A stretch of 64,000 nt of DNA from Cordilura impudica. Lineage: Eukaryota > Arthropoda > Insecta > Diptera > Scathophagidae. The position numbers were made by a program, and so were the translations under genes. The first letter of the stretch is position 1. Every line of letters begins with the position of its first letter. The stretch covers positions 21,078,982 through 21,142,981 of the forward strand of contig OY821517.1 of NCBI GenBank assembly GCA_963682025.1. Reading direction: 5' to 3'. Shown in pieces: positions 10,872 through 22,704 of this stretch. Below the pieces are notes generated by a model, which saw only the letters and a program-made list of their open reading frames with translations, was not told where the DNA came from and made no database searches.

Positions 10872-11461
10872 ACAAATATATCTTTACTAAGAATTACTTG
10901 CTGTATAGATTTAATGCATCCGTTGGTTTGTTAACATTTTAATAAAACTTCAAGTTTAACTAATATTTAAATGAAATTTGAGGTTTGTGCTTTGAGCCGA
11001 TGAAGAGCTGTTAGTATTGTGATATTGTGAATTTTTTGACAGTGTACCTCAAGAGGACTTCATACACATGTACTTCAGTTCTATGCTAAAATATTACTTT
11101 CGGGTAATATTTCATTCGGAAACTGACTTTTATACTTCTTCATGCTAGTTGTATGTTGAATATATTGAAAAACAAGCTTAAACGTAAAGCAGCTTTTTTA
11201 CATGAAATACTTTTTCTTAACACAAGCAGACACACAAAAACTGACTTTGGTTGATGTTTTTGCCATTTCCGGTTTGCTAACGAACTCTTGCAGTCATCAC
11301 ATTTGCATTTGCACTGAATTTAGTTGGTATTGACAAATGTACTTCATTCGAGAATTGACATCAAAAATGGATTGTGGTTTGTTTTGTATACAGAGCGAAG
11401 CTCACACCCGCTCGCATACGTACGAGTACATCACCTCATCTAATATCTAATATATCAAAAC
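10872..11461 (+). other. Possible 5' region of the host gene
   Basis: Unique, less AT-biased DNA lies ahead of the candidate first coding exon, with a short GC-richer patch at about 11395-11430 (GAAGCTCACACCCGCTCGC). No TATA box or initiator can be assigned with confidence. It could hold the promoter and 5' UTR of the klg-like gene if the next feature is real. Confidence 0.3.
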
Positions 11462-11555
11462 ATGCATCCAAAAGCTGTTAAAGTGATGGTGTGGAGCATC
11501 TTAATTTTCATTTGGATGGGTGTTGTTCTTCATTACTTTTGCAAGTACGTTTCAA
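11462..11555 (+). CDS. Candidate signal-peptide exon of the klg-like gene
   Basis: ATG in a good fly context (CAAAACATG) opens a frame reading MHPKAVKVMVWSILIFIWMG then VVLHYFCKYVS: a short basic start followed by about 17 hydrophobic residues, as expected of a secretory signal peptide. Two donor sites suit it. GTATGA after 11555 leaves phase 1 and joins in frame to an acceptor at 28559. GTACGT after 11544 leaves phase 2 and joins in frame to a second acceptor at 28569. Both joins lead into the Ig exon. No sequence match to a known first exon was made, and the intron would be 17 kb. It may be a chance frame, so confidence is modest. Confidence 0.4.
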
Positions 11556-12600
11556 GTATGATGGGTTCGGTTGCTTTTATTCCATTTGAAAAGATTCCCA
11601 CAAGTGGATAAATTAGTAGCAGTATATAAGGTGCAAAAGGAAATCATTTAGCTTTTGGCTTTGACTATATATATTTAAATTATTTCTTGTGAACTTATCT
11701 TCTTTTCCTTTTTGTCGTGTCAATTGTATTTTCATATTCTAACTAAATATGCCATGTGTGGCATGGAGTTTAGTAAGGAAATTGCTGAGTATTTATAAAG
11801 TTTAAAAATAATGACTGACTTTACAGGGAACTTGTAATTGGATTTTTCAGTTTCCAGTAAATAAACTAACGGATATTTTAAAATTTGTTTAGTTTTAGTT
11901 TAAAGTATAAAGTTTTTAGTAAATATTCATATGTCTTCATTAATTGGCTAAATTTAAAACAAAAATAATTTACGTTATAAATTGTAGCATTCCTAAATTT
12001 AATCGTAAAAATATTCTACATTGCATTTTTAAGAACTTATTTTACTCTTAAGTTTTGTAAATTTTTAAATATGATAAGAAATATCATAAATTTTAAAGCA
12101 TCCATTAAAACATATTTTTACTTTAAATGTTTTTTGAAACAACATTCAATAAACCATATATAAATTTTAGGATACATATATAACTATTATACCTACATAC
12201 ACATTCAATAAAACTACATTAAAAGAGCAAGAAAAAGTACATAAAAGTATTACTTAAAAAAAATTAATAAAATAAATAATCTTCCATTTGTGACATTTAT
12301 GATCACAAAGGGAATATATTCCCTTAAACCTAAAAATTGCAATTTTGTCCTATGTTAAGTAAACAAATATATTCGTAAACAAAACCAAAAAGAAACTAAT
12401 ATACAATTTTTGTCTGCTATACGATAGTCTACACCATGAGTATAGGTCTCATATTCAAACAAAACTGGTTGAGATTTAAGGTAATTCACTTTTTTTATTT
12501 CTTCTTCATGGCTTACTGACAAAATAATTAATACTAACAAATATTTGGCACTACGATTAATTAAGAAGATTTTTATTTTCAGTTCAAGAAAAATTCGCAA
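11556..12600. other. AT-rich gene-free DNA (putative intron)
   Basis: No repeat family or coding signal was recognised. The minus-strand frame 12355-12600 has no domain. Confidence 0.5.
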
Positions 12601-15600
12601 ATTTTAGTGAAAATTAAAAAGTAGTGTACTATTTCAAGAAAGGCACTTTTAAGAAAATGTACTCCTCTAAGAAAACGTAGTATTTTAAGAAAAGGTGATT
12701 TAGTAATCCAATGTAATTTTTAAAATAGTTACTTTTTTAGTAAAACGTAGTCTTTTAAGAAAATTTACTTTTTAAAGAAAAGTACTATTTGTATAATAAG
12801 AAAAGGTACATTTTAAGAAAATATACTTTTAAGGTATGGGTAGATTTTAAGAAAAGCACTTTTAAAGAAAATGTACTTTTTAAGAAAAAGTATTTTTTAA
12901 AAGAAGTTACTTTTTAAGAAGAGGTATGTTTTAAGGTATTTAAAAAAAAAAATTATATTTATAAGAAAAATAAATTTTTTAAAAAAGTTCTTCTTTAAAA
13001 AAACTTACTTCTCTAAGAAAAAGTACTTTTTTAACAAAATGTACTTTTCTTAAAAAGTACTTCTTTAAGAAAATGTACTCTTAAAAAAAACGTATGTAGT
13101 ATTTTAAGAACGGTGCTTTTTTAAGCAAATGTAATTTTTTAAAGGAATTTTTTAATAAAACGTAGTCTTTTAAGAAAATGTACTTTTGTTCAGAAAAAGT
13201 ACTATTTGAATATTAAAAGAAGGTAGTTTTTAAGACACTATACTTTTTCAAGAAAATTGACTTTTTTAAGAAAAGCCACTTTTTTAAGAAAAATTAAAAA
13301 AAGTTCTATTTAAGAAATTTTTTTTAAGAAAAGGTATTTTTTTGAGAAACGGTACTTTAGTAAGGAAGATATTTTTCGAGAAAAGTCAGTTTTTAAGAAA
13401 ACTTACTTTCTTAAGAAAATTCATTTTTTAAGAAAAATACTTTTTGAGAAAAGGACTATGCTAATTAAAGATATATTTTTATGAAAGGTAGTATTTTACG
13501 AAACCTACCTTTTTAAGAAAAGGTACTTCTTTAAGAAAGGTATTTTTTAAGAAAATGTACTTTTTAAGAAATTACACTTTTTATGAAAAATGCATTTTGA
13601 AGAAAAAGCATTTTTTTTTTAATAAAGGTACCTTTTTAAGAAAACGAAAATATTTTAGAAATGGTACTTTTTCAAGAAAAGGTACTTTTTTAAGATTATT
13701 CTTTTTTAATAAAAGGTAATTTTTTTAAAAACGGACATTTTTTTTAAGAAGAGGTATTTAAAAAAAAACAACTTTTAAGAAATTGTGCTTTTTAAGAAAG
13801 CAAACTTAAAAAAAAAATACTTTTTAAAGAAAACATTTTTTAAGAAAAGGGACCTTTTTAAAGAAAAGCGACATTTTAAAAAAAGAAACTTTTTTTAGTC
13901 AAAGTACTTTTTAGAAAATTTTCTTTTTTTCTGAAAAGTGCTTTTTTAGAAAAGGTACTTTTTTTTAGAAAAGGTAGTTTTGAAAAAGGTCTAGTTTTTT
14001 TTAGAAAATCTACTTTTTTAAGAGGAAGTTCTTTTTTAAGAATATGTGTTTTTTAGAAAAAGATATTTGTTATGAAACAACGTTTTAAGAAAAGGTACTT
14101 TTTTGAGTACAGGTACGTTTTTAAGAAAAGGTACTTTTTTAAGAAAAGGTACCTTTTTAAAAAAGGTGATTTTTTAGAAAAGGTACCTTTTTTAGAAAAG
14201 GTACTTTTCAGAAAAGGTAGTTTTTTAGAAAAGGTACTTATTTTGAAAAAGTACTTTTTATAAACGGACACTTTTTTTTGAGAAAATGTAGAAGAACAAG
14301 TTTTTTTTTAAGAATACGTGATTTTTAGAAAAAATATTTGTTATGAAAAAAAACTTTTTAAGAAAATTTACTTTTTTAAGAAAAGATATTTTTTAAGAAA
14401 AGTTACTTTTTTAAGAAAAGTTACTTTTTTAAGAAAAGTTACTCATTTAGAAAAGATAATTTTTAAAAAGGCCTACTCTTTAAGAAAATATATTTTTTTA
14501 AGAAGAGATACTTTTTTAAGAAGTTCTTAAGAATATGTGCTTTTTTAGGAAAAGATATTTGTTATGAAAAAACTTTTTAAAAAGGCCTACTTTTTTTAAG
14601 AAAATAGACTTTAAAAAAAAAAAAAATTACTTTTTACGTAAAGGTACTATTTTAGGAAAAGGTACTCTTTTTTAAGGAAATGTACAATTTTATGAAGAAA
14701 TACTTCTTTAAGAAGAGGTTATTTTTTAAGACTATGTATGTGTGTTTTTAGGAAAAGACATTTTTTTTGAAAATAATTTTTAGGAAAAGGTACTTTTTTA
14801 AGAAAATGTACTTTTTTTAGAAAAGATACTTTTTTAAAAAAGCTACTTTTTAAAAAGGCCTACTTTTTTAAGAAAATATACTTTTTTAAGAAAATGTACT
14901 TTTTCGGAATAGGTACTTTTTCAGAACAGGTATTTTTTAAGAAAATGTACTTTTTAAGAAAAGCTACTTTTTTAAGAAAAGCTACTTTTTAAAAATATGT
15001 ACTTTTTAAGAAAATGTACTTTTTAAGAAAAGGCACTTTTTTAAGAAAAGCAACTTTTTAAGAAAAGGTACTTTTTAAGAAAAATTAATTTTCTAAGTAG
15101 GTACTTTTCTAAGAAACGGTACTTTTTTAAGAAAATTACATTTAAGGAAAGAGGCTTTTTAAGAAAAGTTAATTTTTTAACAAGAGGTACTTTTAGAGAA
15201 AATGTATTTTTTTTAGGAGATATACATATGTACTTTTTTAAGAAATGGCATTTCTCTAAAACATAGTATTTCTCTATGAAAATTTACTTTTTTAACAAAA
15301 GTACTTTTTGTGAAATGGTGCTATTTTAGTAAAGTTTTTTTTAGAAAAAAAAAAAAAAACACTGATTCAGAAAACGCACTATTTAAAGGAAATGCAGACT
15401 TTCAATGAAATACCCTTCTTTAAAAAAAAATTTTTTTTAAGAGTAGGATAAACCATAAGCAAGAGTAGCTTTTTTAAAGGCGATTAATTTTTAGAGAAAA
15501 GGTTCTTTTTCTTGTGAAAACGTGATTTTTGGAACAAGGAACCTTTTTAAAAAATACGCTATTTTTAGCAAAAATGCTTTTTTTTAAATTTATATTTTCA

Positions 15601-15760
15601 AGAAAAAGTGCTGAAAAAAATTTTTTGAAAAGAGAGAAAAACACTTTTTTGAGAGAAGGTTGTCTTTAAAGAAAATAATCTTTTTTAATAAAAAGTACTT
15701 TTTTAAGAAAGTTCATGGAATAAATACTTTTTAAGAAAAAATAAGTCTTTAAGAGCAGCT
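12600..15760. repeat. 18-bp satellite block 1 (AAGAAAAGGTACTTTTTT)
   Basis: A continuous tandem array of diverged 16-20 base units close to TTTTTTAAGAAAAGGTAC. A higher-order pattern is visible: a variant segment (AAGAATATGTG ... AGATATTTGTTATGAAA) recurs at about 14040, 14311 and 14528, with a decayed copy at 14730, i.e. every 200-270 bases; AAAAGGCCTACTTTTT recurs at 14467, 14581 and 14856. Lysine/phenylalanine-rich open frames here (14053-14271, 14072-14263, 14318-14530) arise because 18 is divisible by 3; they are not genes. Confidence 0.9.
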
Positions 15761-15847
15761 GAACTTATTAATGCCCTCAATTCCGTAAATTTCAATGGTG
15801 ATGCTCCTCCTGTGACCGACAAAATGAATGTACCAAATTTTTAAATA

Positions 15848-16122
15848 AACGAAACGACGAACATCGTCTTCCTTTGACAAGTTGTACAACTTGCGAATCT
15901 TGCTGGCTCTCTTAAGATCAAAACGACGGGGAACAGTGGTGTCGGTAAGACCGACAATTTCCTTTTTACCCTTCCTAACGACATCTTACGAACATGTTAC
16001 CATCAACAATGCAACCATGAACTGATTTCCTGTTACGTCCCCTAGTATGGCGAGGACGATAGCATGAGTGTCAAGACACGTTGTTCCATTGGTAAACCTT
16101 GGTTGTGGTTTCAACCGGCAAT
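15848..16122 (-). pseudogene. RpS6 (eS6) processed-type pseudogene fragment
   Basis: Minus-strand reading gives [17 protein letters not shown], then [17 protein letters not shown], then [20 protein letters not shown] followed by [19 protein letters not shown]. This follows the middle of ribosomal protein eS6 ([47 protein letters not shown]) without introns. Two or more frameshifts and in-frame stops make it non-functional. It abuts the end of the satellite block. Absence of introns suggests a retrocopy, although the fragment is short; no poly-A or target duplication was identified. Confidence 0.8.
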
Positions 16123-16404
16123 ATAGAGTAATAAAAAATATAGTGTGCGTGAAAATACGATGGAAACTTTTAACAAAATGTATTTTGGCCAAAAAATTTC
16201 TTCATAAAATTAAAAATTTTTTATTAATTTAAACATTTGTATCTTTTATATATTTAACAAAGAAATATTAACATAACTTCAGAAAAAAAAAAACAAATCG
16301 TAAAAGAATTAATTTTTATGCTGTTTGGGTATAGGCAAATTTTATGGCCGTTTTAATACATATATAATTTTTTCGTCAACACTATTCGCAAACAGTATTC
16401 TAAT

Positions 16405-16646
16405 TCCGGTTCATGCGTTCTTTAGCAAGATTAATGCTAGCCAGACAATTTTTCTCTGATATCAGTGGTTTCCTCACAGGACGATACCAACTAAGTTCAG
16501 CCTCAATTGCTCGTCGCGAAACAGATAAAGCACTAGTTCTACTGTCACTTTGTAAATGACCTCTTTAAGTAGCATATTTGAATGTTTTTAACTCTCTTGC
16601 TATCAAATTATCCTGTCTTTGACTCGATTTATGGTGCTTGCGACAC
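16405..16646 (-). pseudogene. Tc1-type transposase fragment (HTH region)
   Basis: Minus-strand frame: CRKHHKSSQRQDNLIARELK, TFKYAT, stop, RGHLQSDSRTSALSVSRRAI, EAELSWYRPVRKPLISEKNC, LASINLAKERMNRN. The VS-R-I---L--- R-P--KPLIS-KN---R--FAKE pattern is that of the second helix-turn-helix and linker of Tc1-family transposases. One stop is present, and the DDE catalytic region is not found to the left. It is an old fragment. Confidence 0.7.
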
Positions 16647-17225
16647 AAAATTAAATTATTGATTTATTTATAGAATATTTCTCACAAATATTCTTTTGCT
16701 TACGACCAGCACTAAAGTTGTCAGCATATTCAATTAACGGTTAAGATTTTTTACATTTTCTTTCACACCTTCTTTTGTTTTTTTGTTTTAATTAACTCTG
16801 GTAAATAAGTTTTAAAGTTTCCACTATTTTGGCATGACTAAAAAAGATTTTTAATTTTATAAATTCATTTCAAATATAATTTGCACAATTTTCAAACGTT
16901 GCGCTCCATTTATAGATAAAGTTTGAATGAAACTACCATACCTTTATAGAAATAAAATGACATTTGTAGACCCGAATCAATGTTTTTATATTTTATCTCG
17001 TAAGCAATAATAAAAGTTTAAGCAGTTAACTAAAATTAATCAAATTTGATGTCATATAAGTAAGCTAAGTTCCAAGGTTCAGATTGTTCCTTGAAATATA
17101 AAATATATCTTTGCATATAAGTAAAAGTATGGCTTAATATGGATACGATGTAACTCAAATTTGTGTTTTTTTTTTTCGTGGGAAGGCAAAAATTATTAAA
17201 CTTAAAAACTTTATTTATACTTTAG
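16647..17225. other. AT-rich gene-free DNA
   Basis: Nothing recognisable was seen. Confidence 0.45.
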
Positions 17226-17962
17226 TTATACTTAGTGGTATAGGTTATAATGACTTTGTGCTGATGCTTGTAGTTACCAAAAATATTTTACCTAGACCCA
17301 TATTTTATTATACACATCGACACAGAATCACTTTCTTAATCAATTTAGCGATCTTCGTCCATTTGTCCGTCTGTCCGACCGTCCGTAAAGCTTGTAAACA
17401 AACTACAGGTTTGATCAAATTATGTATATATACTTCTACCAGCCACAGGAAAAACGCTAATTAAATTGGTAAAAATGGGTGCATGTTCTGACCTAGTGAC
17501 TCCTATCAGATCGATTTAACTTGCCATAAGATCCAAATTATCAGATAGATCTCAGTCAAATTTTTGTGTGTGTTTATTACATCCATTAATGAGTTGTCCA
17601 AAAATAAACTTTATAGAAGATTTTTTAGGCATAGCCACCATATAAAACTACTTCCAGCTTTTCACTTAAATCTACCAAAAGCAAAATATTGCACAAATTT
17701 TTCGTAGAAAAGGCTGCAAAAAGGCTGTTTTTGCAAAAAGTAAGTGACTTTACCATATATGGTCAGTAGCGGTCCATTTTCCGACCTAGTTTCCATATAA
17801 ATATAGCATCCGATATGAAGTTTTCCAGATCTACAGGCAAAAAATTCCACTCAGATTTGGTTTACGCCTATTTTCTAAACTCAATTAGTCAAACCTAAGA
17901 GCAATTCTCTAAACGCATGGTATAGGGTATCGGTCTAGACCGACTATAATATTCTTCTTGTT
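17226..17962 (-). mobile_element. DINE-like element, reverse copy
   Basis: The 3' hairpin end (CTTAGTGGTATAGG) is at left, a (GTCC/GTCY)n tract lies near 17355-17392 (GTCCATTTGTCCGTCTGTCC), and the 5' end with ATGGTATAGGGTATCGGTCTAG and ACCGACTATAA is at right. It is more diverged than the copies at 5709, 31125 and 59988. Confidence 0.75.
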
Positions 17963-18960
17963 TACCAGTGGAAAAGTTCCAGTTTTCCCAATTTTTGGGA
18001 CGTTTTGTACACCATAAATGCTCGAATTAAAACAAATTTTATTCTTGTCCGATGTTTGTGTCTCTGGTGGAATCTACATATAAAATTTCATATTCCTAAA
18101 TTTCTTCGTAAAGAAGATACAAAAAGGTACCAGTTTTCCCATTTTTGGCTATTTTAACCCCTTTACATCCGAATTTCCAAAAGTTTTCCTCTCATCTGAT
18201 GTCTCTATTTCTAGTGGAATCCACATACTATGTTTCATATTCGTAGTTTCGTTTGCTTAGAAGATACCAAATGTACAATTTTTCCCCTTTTTCCCCGTTT
18301 CTCCTCCCAACAATAACAATAAATTCATTATTGACTGATGCCCATGTATTCGCTGGAGTCTGTATACTTTTACTTTTTTTTACCGTTTTTTCCCCCTTAA
18401 ATGGCCGAATTTCGAAAAAATTAATCATGAGCCCATGTTGGGCGATGCTGATCAATCACGCAACTCTTTTATATATATAGATTGCGTAATTACTTTGTAT
18501 GGTAGATGCCACGTCTACTTATTCAATCCCGCCTCATTTTCAATAAGACTATTCACACTTATAATCAGTGAAATTTCATTATGTATCGCTACTCTTCCTT
18601 TTATATTACTCATATTAGATGTGGAAAATTCACTTTGTATGGGAAATGCATTATCACTTTTCCGATCCTGCCCGTTATTGGCGTGGCTACTCACAGTGGT
18701 AACAGATGAATTCTCACAAATTTTGCAAAGTTCTTCCTATCATTGTACTCGAGCTATACGATATTTTATAATTACTTTTTATGGGAGGTGCCACACCCAC
18801 GGATTTAAACCATTCTCGAATCAACTTAATCGCACATAAAAAATTTCATATAAATCGGACCAGCCGTTTAAGAGGAGTTTTGTGACATACACACGGATGA
18901 ACGAACATCGTTCAATTGGCGCCAGAAATTATTGCAATTGATTCAGTGTAATTAAAAGTC
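17963..18960. repeat. ~145-bp tandem repeat block
   Basis: Similar segments recur about every 140-150 bases: CCAGTTTTCCCA at about 17980 and 18130, and a variant at 18272. GGTGGAATCTACATA/AGTGGAATCCACATA appears at 18067 and 18215. Further right TACTTTGTATGGTAGATGCC and CACTTTGTATGGGAAATGC are followed by TACTTTTTATGGGAGGTGCC (about 18491, 18630, 18773). The block ends in a segment like CATATAAATCGGACCAGCCG. The 134-codon open frame (18435-18839) lies inside the repeat and has no domain. This is probably the tail of an unidentified interspersed element. Confidence 0.55.
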
Positions 18961-20454
18961 AAGAATTTTATAGTAGCTACAAATATCAGCATAAACTTAT
19001 TATACTCTGACCACTCTCATTCTGCATTTCGTACAGGTAGCGATAACGCAAAACATTTAGGTCGTCCAAATCAGGTAGTTTCAGAAGTCAGCTTATATTT
19101 TTATACATAGAAAAAAAGACTCATTATTAAAAAAAAAAAAAAAAGTTGCCGTTTGGTTGCACAAAAATATTCAGTTGGTTGTCAGTAGCAAAACTTTCCT
19201 GTGACATTTAAGCTTAGGTTAATATTTCAACCTACATCACCATAAATATACATTTCTACAAATTTATATTCTTTTTACATTTTATGCTAAGCAGACAAAA
19301 GCTTTAAAACTCAACTATATGAATAAGTTTAAAAAGAAAAGGAACAAAAGTAGAAGCAGAAAAAATATTATCAAATGATGATCTGTGAAAATATGCATTT
19401 CATGCTTTTTAAACTTTAAAGTACTTGTAAAAGATACTATAAAATATATTTCTTTTCAATATAATACTCTTATTCTACTGAATGCAGAAAAGAATAAGAT
19501 TGAAAAACATTTTTACTAATAAAAAGCAGAAAAAAAATTGTTGTTGTAAACTTTAATGTTACAATTTTATGTATTTTTCTTTTTGTCTAATATTTTTTAA
19601 TATTGTCGCAGCAAATTTTTAATATAAACAACAATTTTTTTTTTTGTTGTTTATCCGACTTTTGAAAAAAGTTAATAAATGCATTTCCTTTCTTATATCT
19701 GCTATTATTTTTTATGCCCTCATTTTGTTTATAGTTAAATACATCAGTTGCATTTTATAAAATGTCCTTGACTACAAAAAAGATATAAAATGCTTTTTTG
19801 TTTTATCATTCCAACGCTAACAGTCTTAGCCGTGCTCTCTGGTTGAAGCAGGTTTATTGTCGCATCGATTTTTATATCATTTTTCGGGTTTTATGGTTTA
19901 GCAAAAGTTCAGCACAATGTTCTTTTAGTGAGAAAAAAAAAATCAGGTCAGTAAAGTGGTAAACAAAAATTATATTTTCTTCTTTTTTCTTTGCTTTTCT
20001 ACATTAAAAATAAAATAAATATCAATTTAAGAGTAATTTAAATAGTTATATACCAACATTAAAATTGACAATATTTTTTCTCATTTGTTTCTTATTTTGT
20101 TTTTTCACATTAAAAGATAACTTATTCGAAACAACTTATACAATTCTTATAAATTAAAATATCAAAATTTTTTCAGTTTTGTGTTTATTAAAAAACAAAC
20201 AAAAAAAAAGTCAGTTATTATAATAACAAATACGCAGTTTTGTTTGAATTAAACGGCCCCACAGTTAAAGAAAATTTTTTATTAAAATTTTCATTGCACC
20301 TTTTGTAAATTACAATATACATTATAGAAATGTGCGTTAACTTTGGATTAAGAATTTTATATTACACGAACCATCCCAATGAGCCAAACGAATGATTTTG
20401 AGCTATTGTAAACATTTCGAGCTATATCTGCGAAAATAGCTAAAAGGACATGAC
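18961..20454. other. AT-rich gene-free DNA (putative intron)
   Basis: Long A and T runs, no coding signal and no repeat family recognised. Confidence 0.5.
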
Positions 20455-20627
20455 TTTTTTTAAAAAGGACCTTTTCTTAAAAAAATTAAATTTTCTTAAA
20501 AAAGTAATTTTTCGTTAAAAATAAATTTTTTTGAAAAGTAAAGATTTCTTAAAAAAATATTTAAAATATTTAATTTTCTTGAAAAAGGTAAATTTAAAAG
20601 AAAAACCTTTTCGTAAAAAAGTATTTT
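20455..20627. repeat. 18-bp satellite, short reverse-oriented block
   Basis: Units of the form TTTTCTTAAAAAAGTA are the reverse complement of block 1 units. The array runs directly into the 3' end of the next DINE copy (AAAAAAGTATTTTTATACCC), with no spacer. Confidence 0.75.
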
Positions 20628-21381
20628 TATACCCTATTCTACTGTGTGGTCTGGGTCTGGGTTTATTTGCTGATGTTTATAATTACCAAAATATTTGACC
20701 TAGACCCATCTTTTGTTATACCGATCGACACATAATCACTTGCTGAGTAGCTTTAGCTATGTCCGTCCGTCCGTCCATCTGTGTGTCCATGTAAACATTG
20801 TAATCAAACTACAGGACGCAAATATGAATGTGTTTTGATGAAATTTGGTATATAAGCTTTTATCGGCCACAGGATGAAGCTACAAAATTAGTGAAATTCG
20901 GTCCATATTCAGACCTAGTCCCCATAAAAATGACCCCTATGAAATCGACAAAAATTGTCATAAGATCCAACTATCATATAGATCTCAGTCAATCTTGGTT
21001 AGTATAATAATCCCTATAGGCCAATTTTTAGTCATGGGCCCCATATAGAGCCGCTTCCCGATCTTCACTTAAATCTATAAAAAAAAAAAAATATTGCACA
21101 GATTTTTCGCAAATTTGGTTTGTATATATTTTTTCAAAATATAAGTGACTTTACCAAATATTGTCAGGACTGCTTCATTTTTCAACCTAGTCCCCATATA
21201 AATATATCATCCGATATGAACTTTTTCATATCTGCAGCCAAAAAAATTAATAATAATGCCACTCAAATTTGGTTTATGCTTATTTCCTATATCGGATTAT
21301 TTGGACCGATGAGAAGGGTCTCTAAACCATGGTATAGGGAAACATATAGTCGGTCCAGCCCGACTATAATTTCATACTTGG
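20628..21381 (-). mobile_element. DINE-like element, reverse copy between two satellite blocks
   Basis: The 3' end is at left (ATACCCTATTCTACTGTG), the (GTCC)n tract lies near 20760 (GTCCGTCCGTCCATCTGTG), and the 5' end is at right (ATAGTCGGTCCAGCCCGACT, a decayed version of the palindrome). Satellite lies on both sides: reverse orientation on the left, forward on the right. Confidence 0.8.
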
Positions 21382-21424
21382 TTTTACATAAATCAATAAT
21401 TTATGGTCACTTGGATCATATGTA

Positions 21425-21960
21425 TGTACTTTTTTAAGAAAATTTATTTTCTAAGAGAAGATACTTTTCGAATAAAAGGTGTTTTTTTTTTTTTTTAAAG
21501 AAAACGTAGTTTTGTAACAGCAGGCACTTTTCTTTAAAAGAAAATTTAATTTTGTAAGAAAACGTATTTGTTTAAGAAAATTTTTTTCTTTAAGAGTATG
21601 TGCAATTTTAAAAAATTTTACATTTCTACACAAATGTACTTTTTAAGAAAAAAAAATTTTTTAATAAAAGGTACTTTTTTAAGATAATGTACTTTTTAAA
21701 AAAAAAACTACATTTTTAAAAACATTGAATTTTTTAAAGAAAATGTCCTCTTTTAAGAACTGGCCCTGTTTTGAGAAAATATACTTTTTTAAGAAAAAGT
21801 ACCTATTTAAGAAAATATACTTTTTACGAAAATTTACCATTAAAGAATATGCGCTTCTTGGGAAAATCAATATTTTGAAGAAAATATTTTTTTAAGAAAA
21901 GCTACTTTTTGAGAAAAGGTGTTTTAAATAAAATTTACTTTTTTAGAAAAGCCAATTTTT
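21425..21960. repeat. 18-bp satellite block 2
   Basis: Forward-oriented, diverged units (TTTTTTAAGAAAATTTA, AAGGTACTTTTTTAAGA). Short lysine/phenylalanine frames on the minus strand are by-products of the repeat. Confidence 0.8.
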
Positions 21961-22704
21961 AATTTTCATTAACAGAAACTCTTCAAATATAAACTTTTTC
22001 GCTTTTAATTGTTCAAACAAGAATAGATCAAAAGTAAGTACACAAAGACGGACAGGCATAGAGTAGAAAGGCGGTGGAAATTTAAACTTTAGCTTAATTA
22101 TATAATAAGAGAAAATAAAAGCATTTTCATTTAGAGTTTGCCATCTATTTTTTTCAAACAATGAACTAAAGTCTATAAGTAACAATCCATAATATCTGTG
22201 GTAATATGTTATAACATCTTAAGTCGAAAATTCTTGTGTTGAGATAATGCACATTTTGTGTAAAATTAATTTGGTTTGGATTTAATAAAATAATAATAAG
22301 TAGATATTCTATTAGTAAATGAAAAAGGTTGATTTTCAAAAAAAAGAAAATATATGTAATTAAGAAATATTCTATATTTGTTGTTTTGTACATACGATTT
22401 TTAAAATAAGTGAATTGCAGAAAATCAAAATCTCAGTTAAACTTAAGATGTCATAATGAATTGGAGACTACAGTTTTAATATATTTAAGTCGAGATAAGA
22501 ACTTCTGCTCAAATTGAAATGAGAAAGTCAATGGAGATAAGATGTTTTTATTTGATTATTTTCATTAAAAAAAAAATCAATAAAATTAAAAATTGACAGT
22601 TTCAGACTTTTCTTTAACAAAACAAAAAAAAAAATAAAAATTATAAGCATCGTTTTCATCAAAACTAGTTAAATCTGGATGATAATCCAACATGTCTTCT
22701 GTTC
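21961..22704. other. AT-rich gene-free DNA
   Basis: No repeat or gene recognised; the two minus-strand open frames (21943-22185, 22166-22393) have no recognisable domain. Confidence 0.45.

Noticed and set aside
18435..18839. 134-codon frame with several hydrophobic stretches as a membrane protein
   Set aside because: It lies within a ~145-bp interspersed tandem repeat and its hydrophobicity follows from T-rich sequence.
21120..21437. 105-codon frame MYIFFQNISDFTKYCQDCFI
   Set aside because: Reverse reading of a DINE body; similar frames occur at 5877 and 31192.
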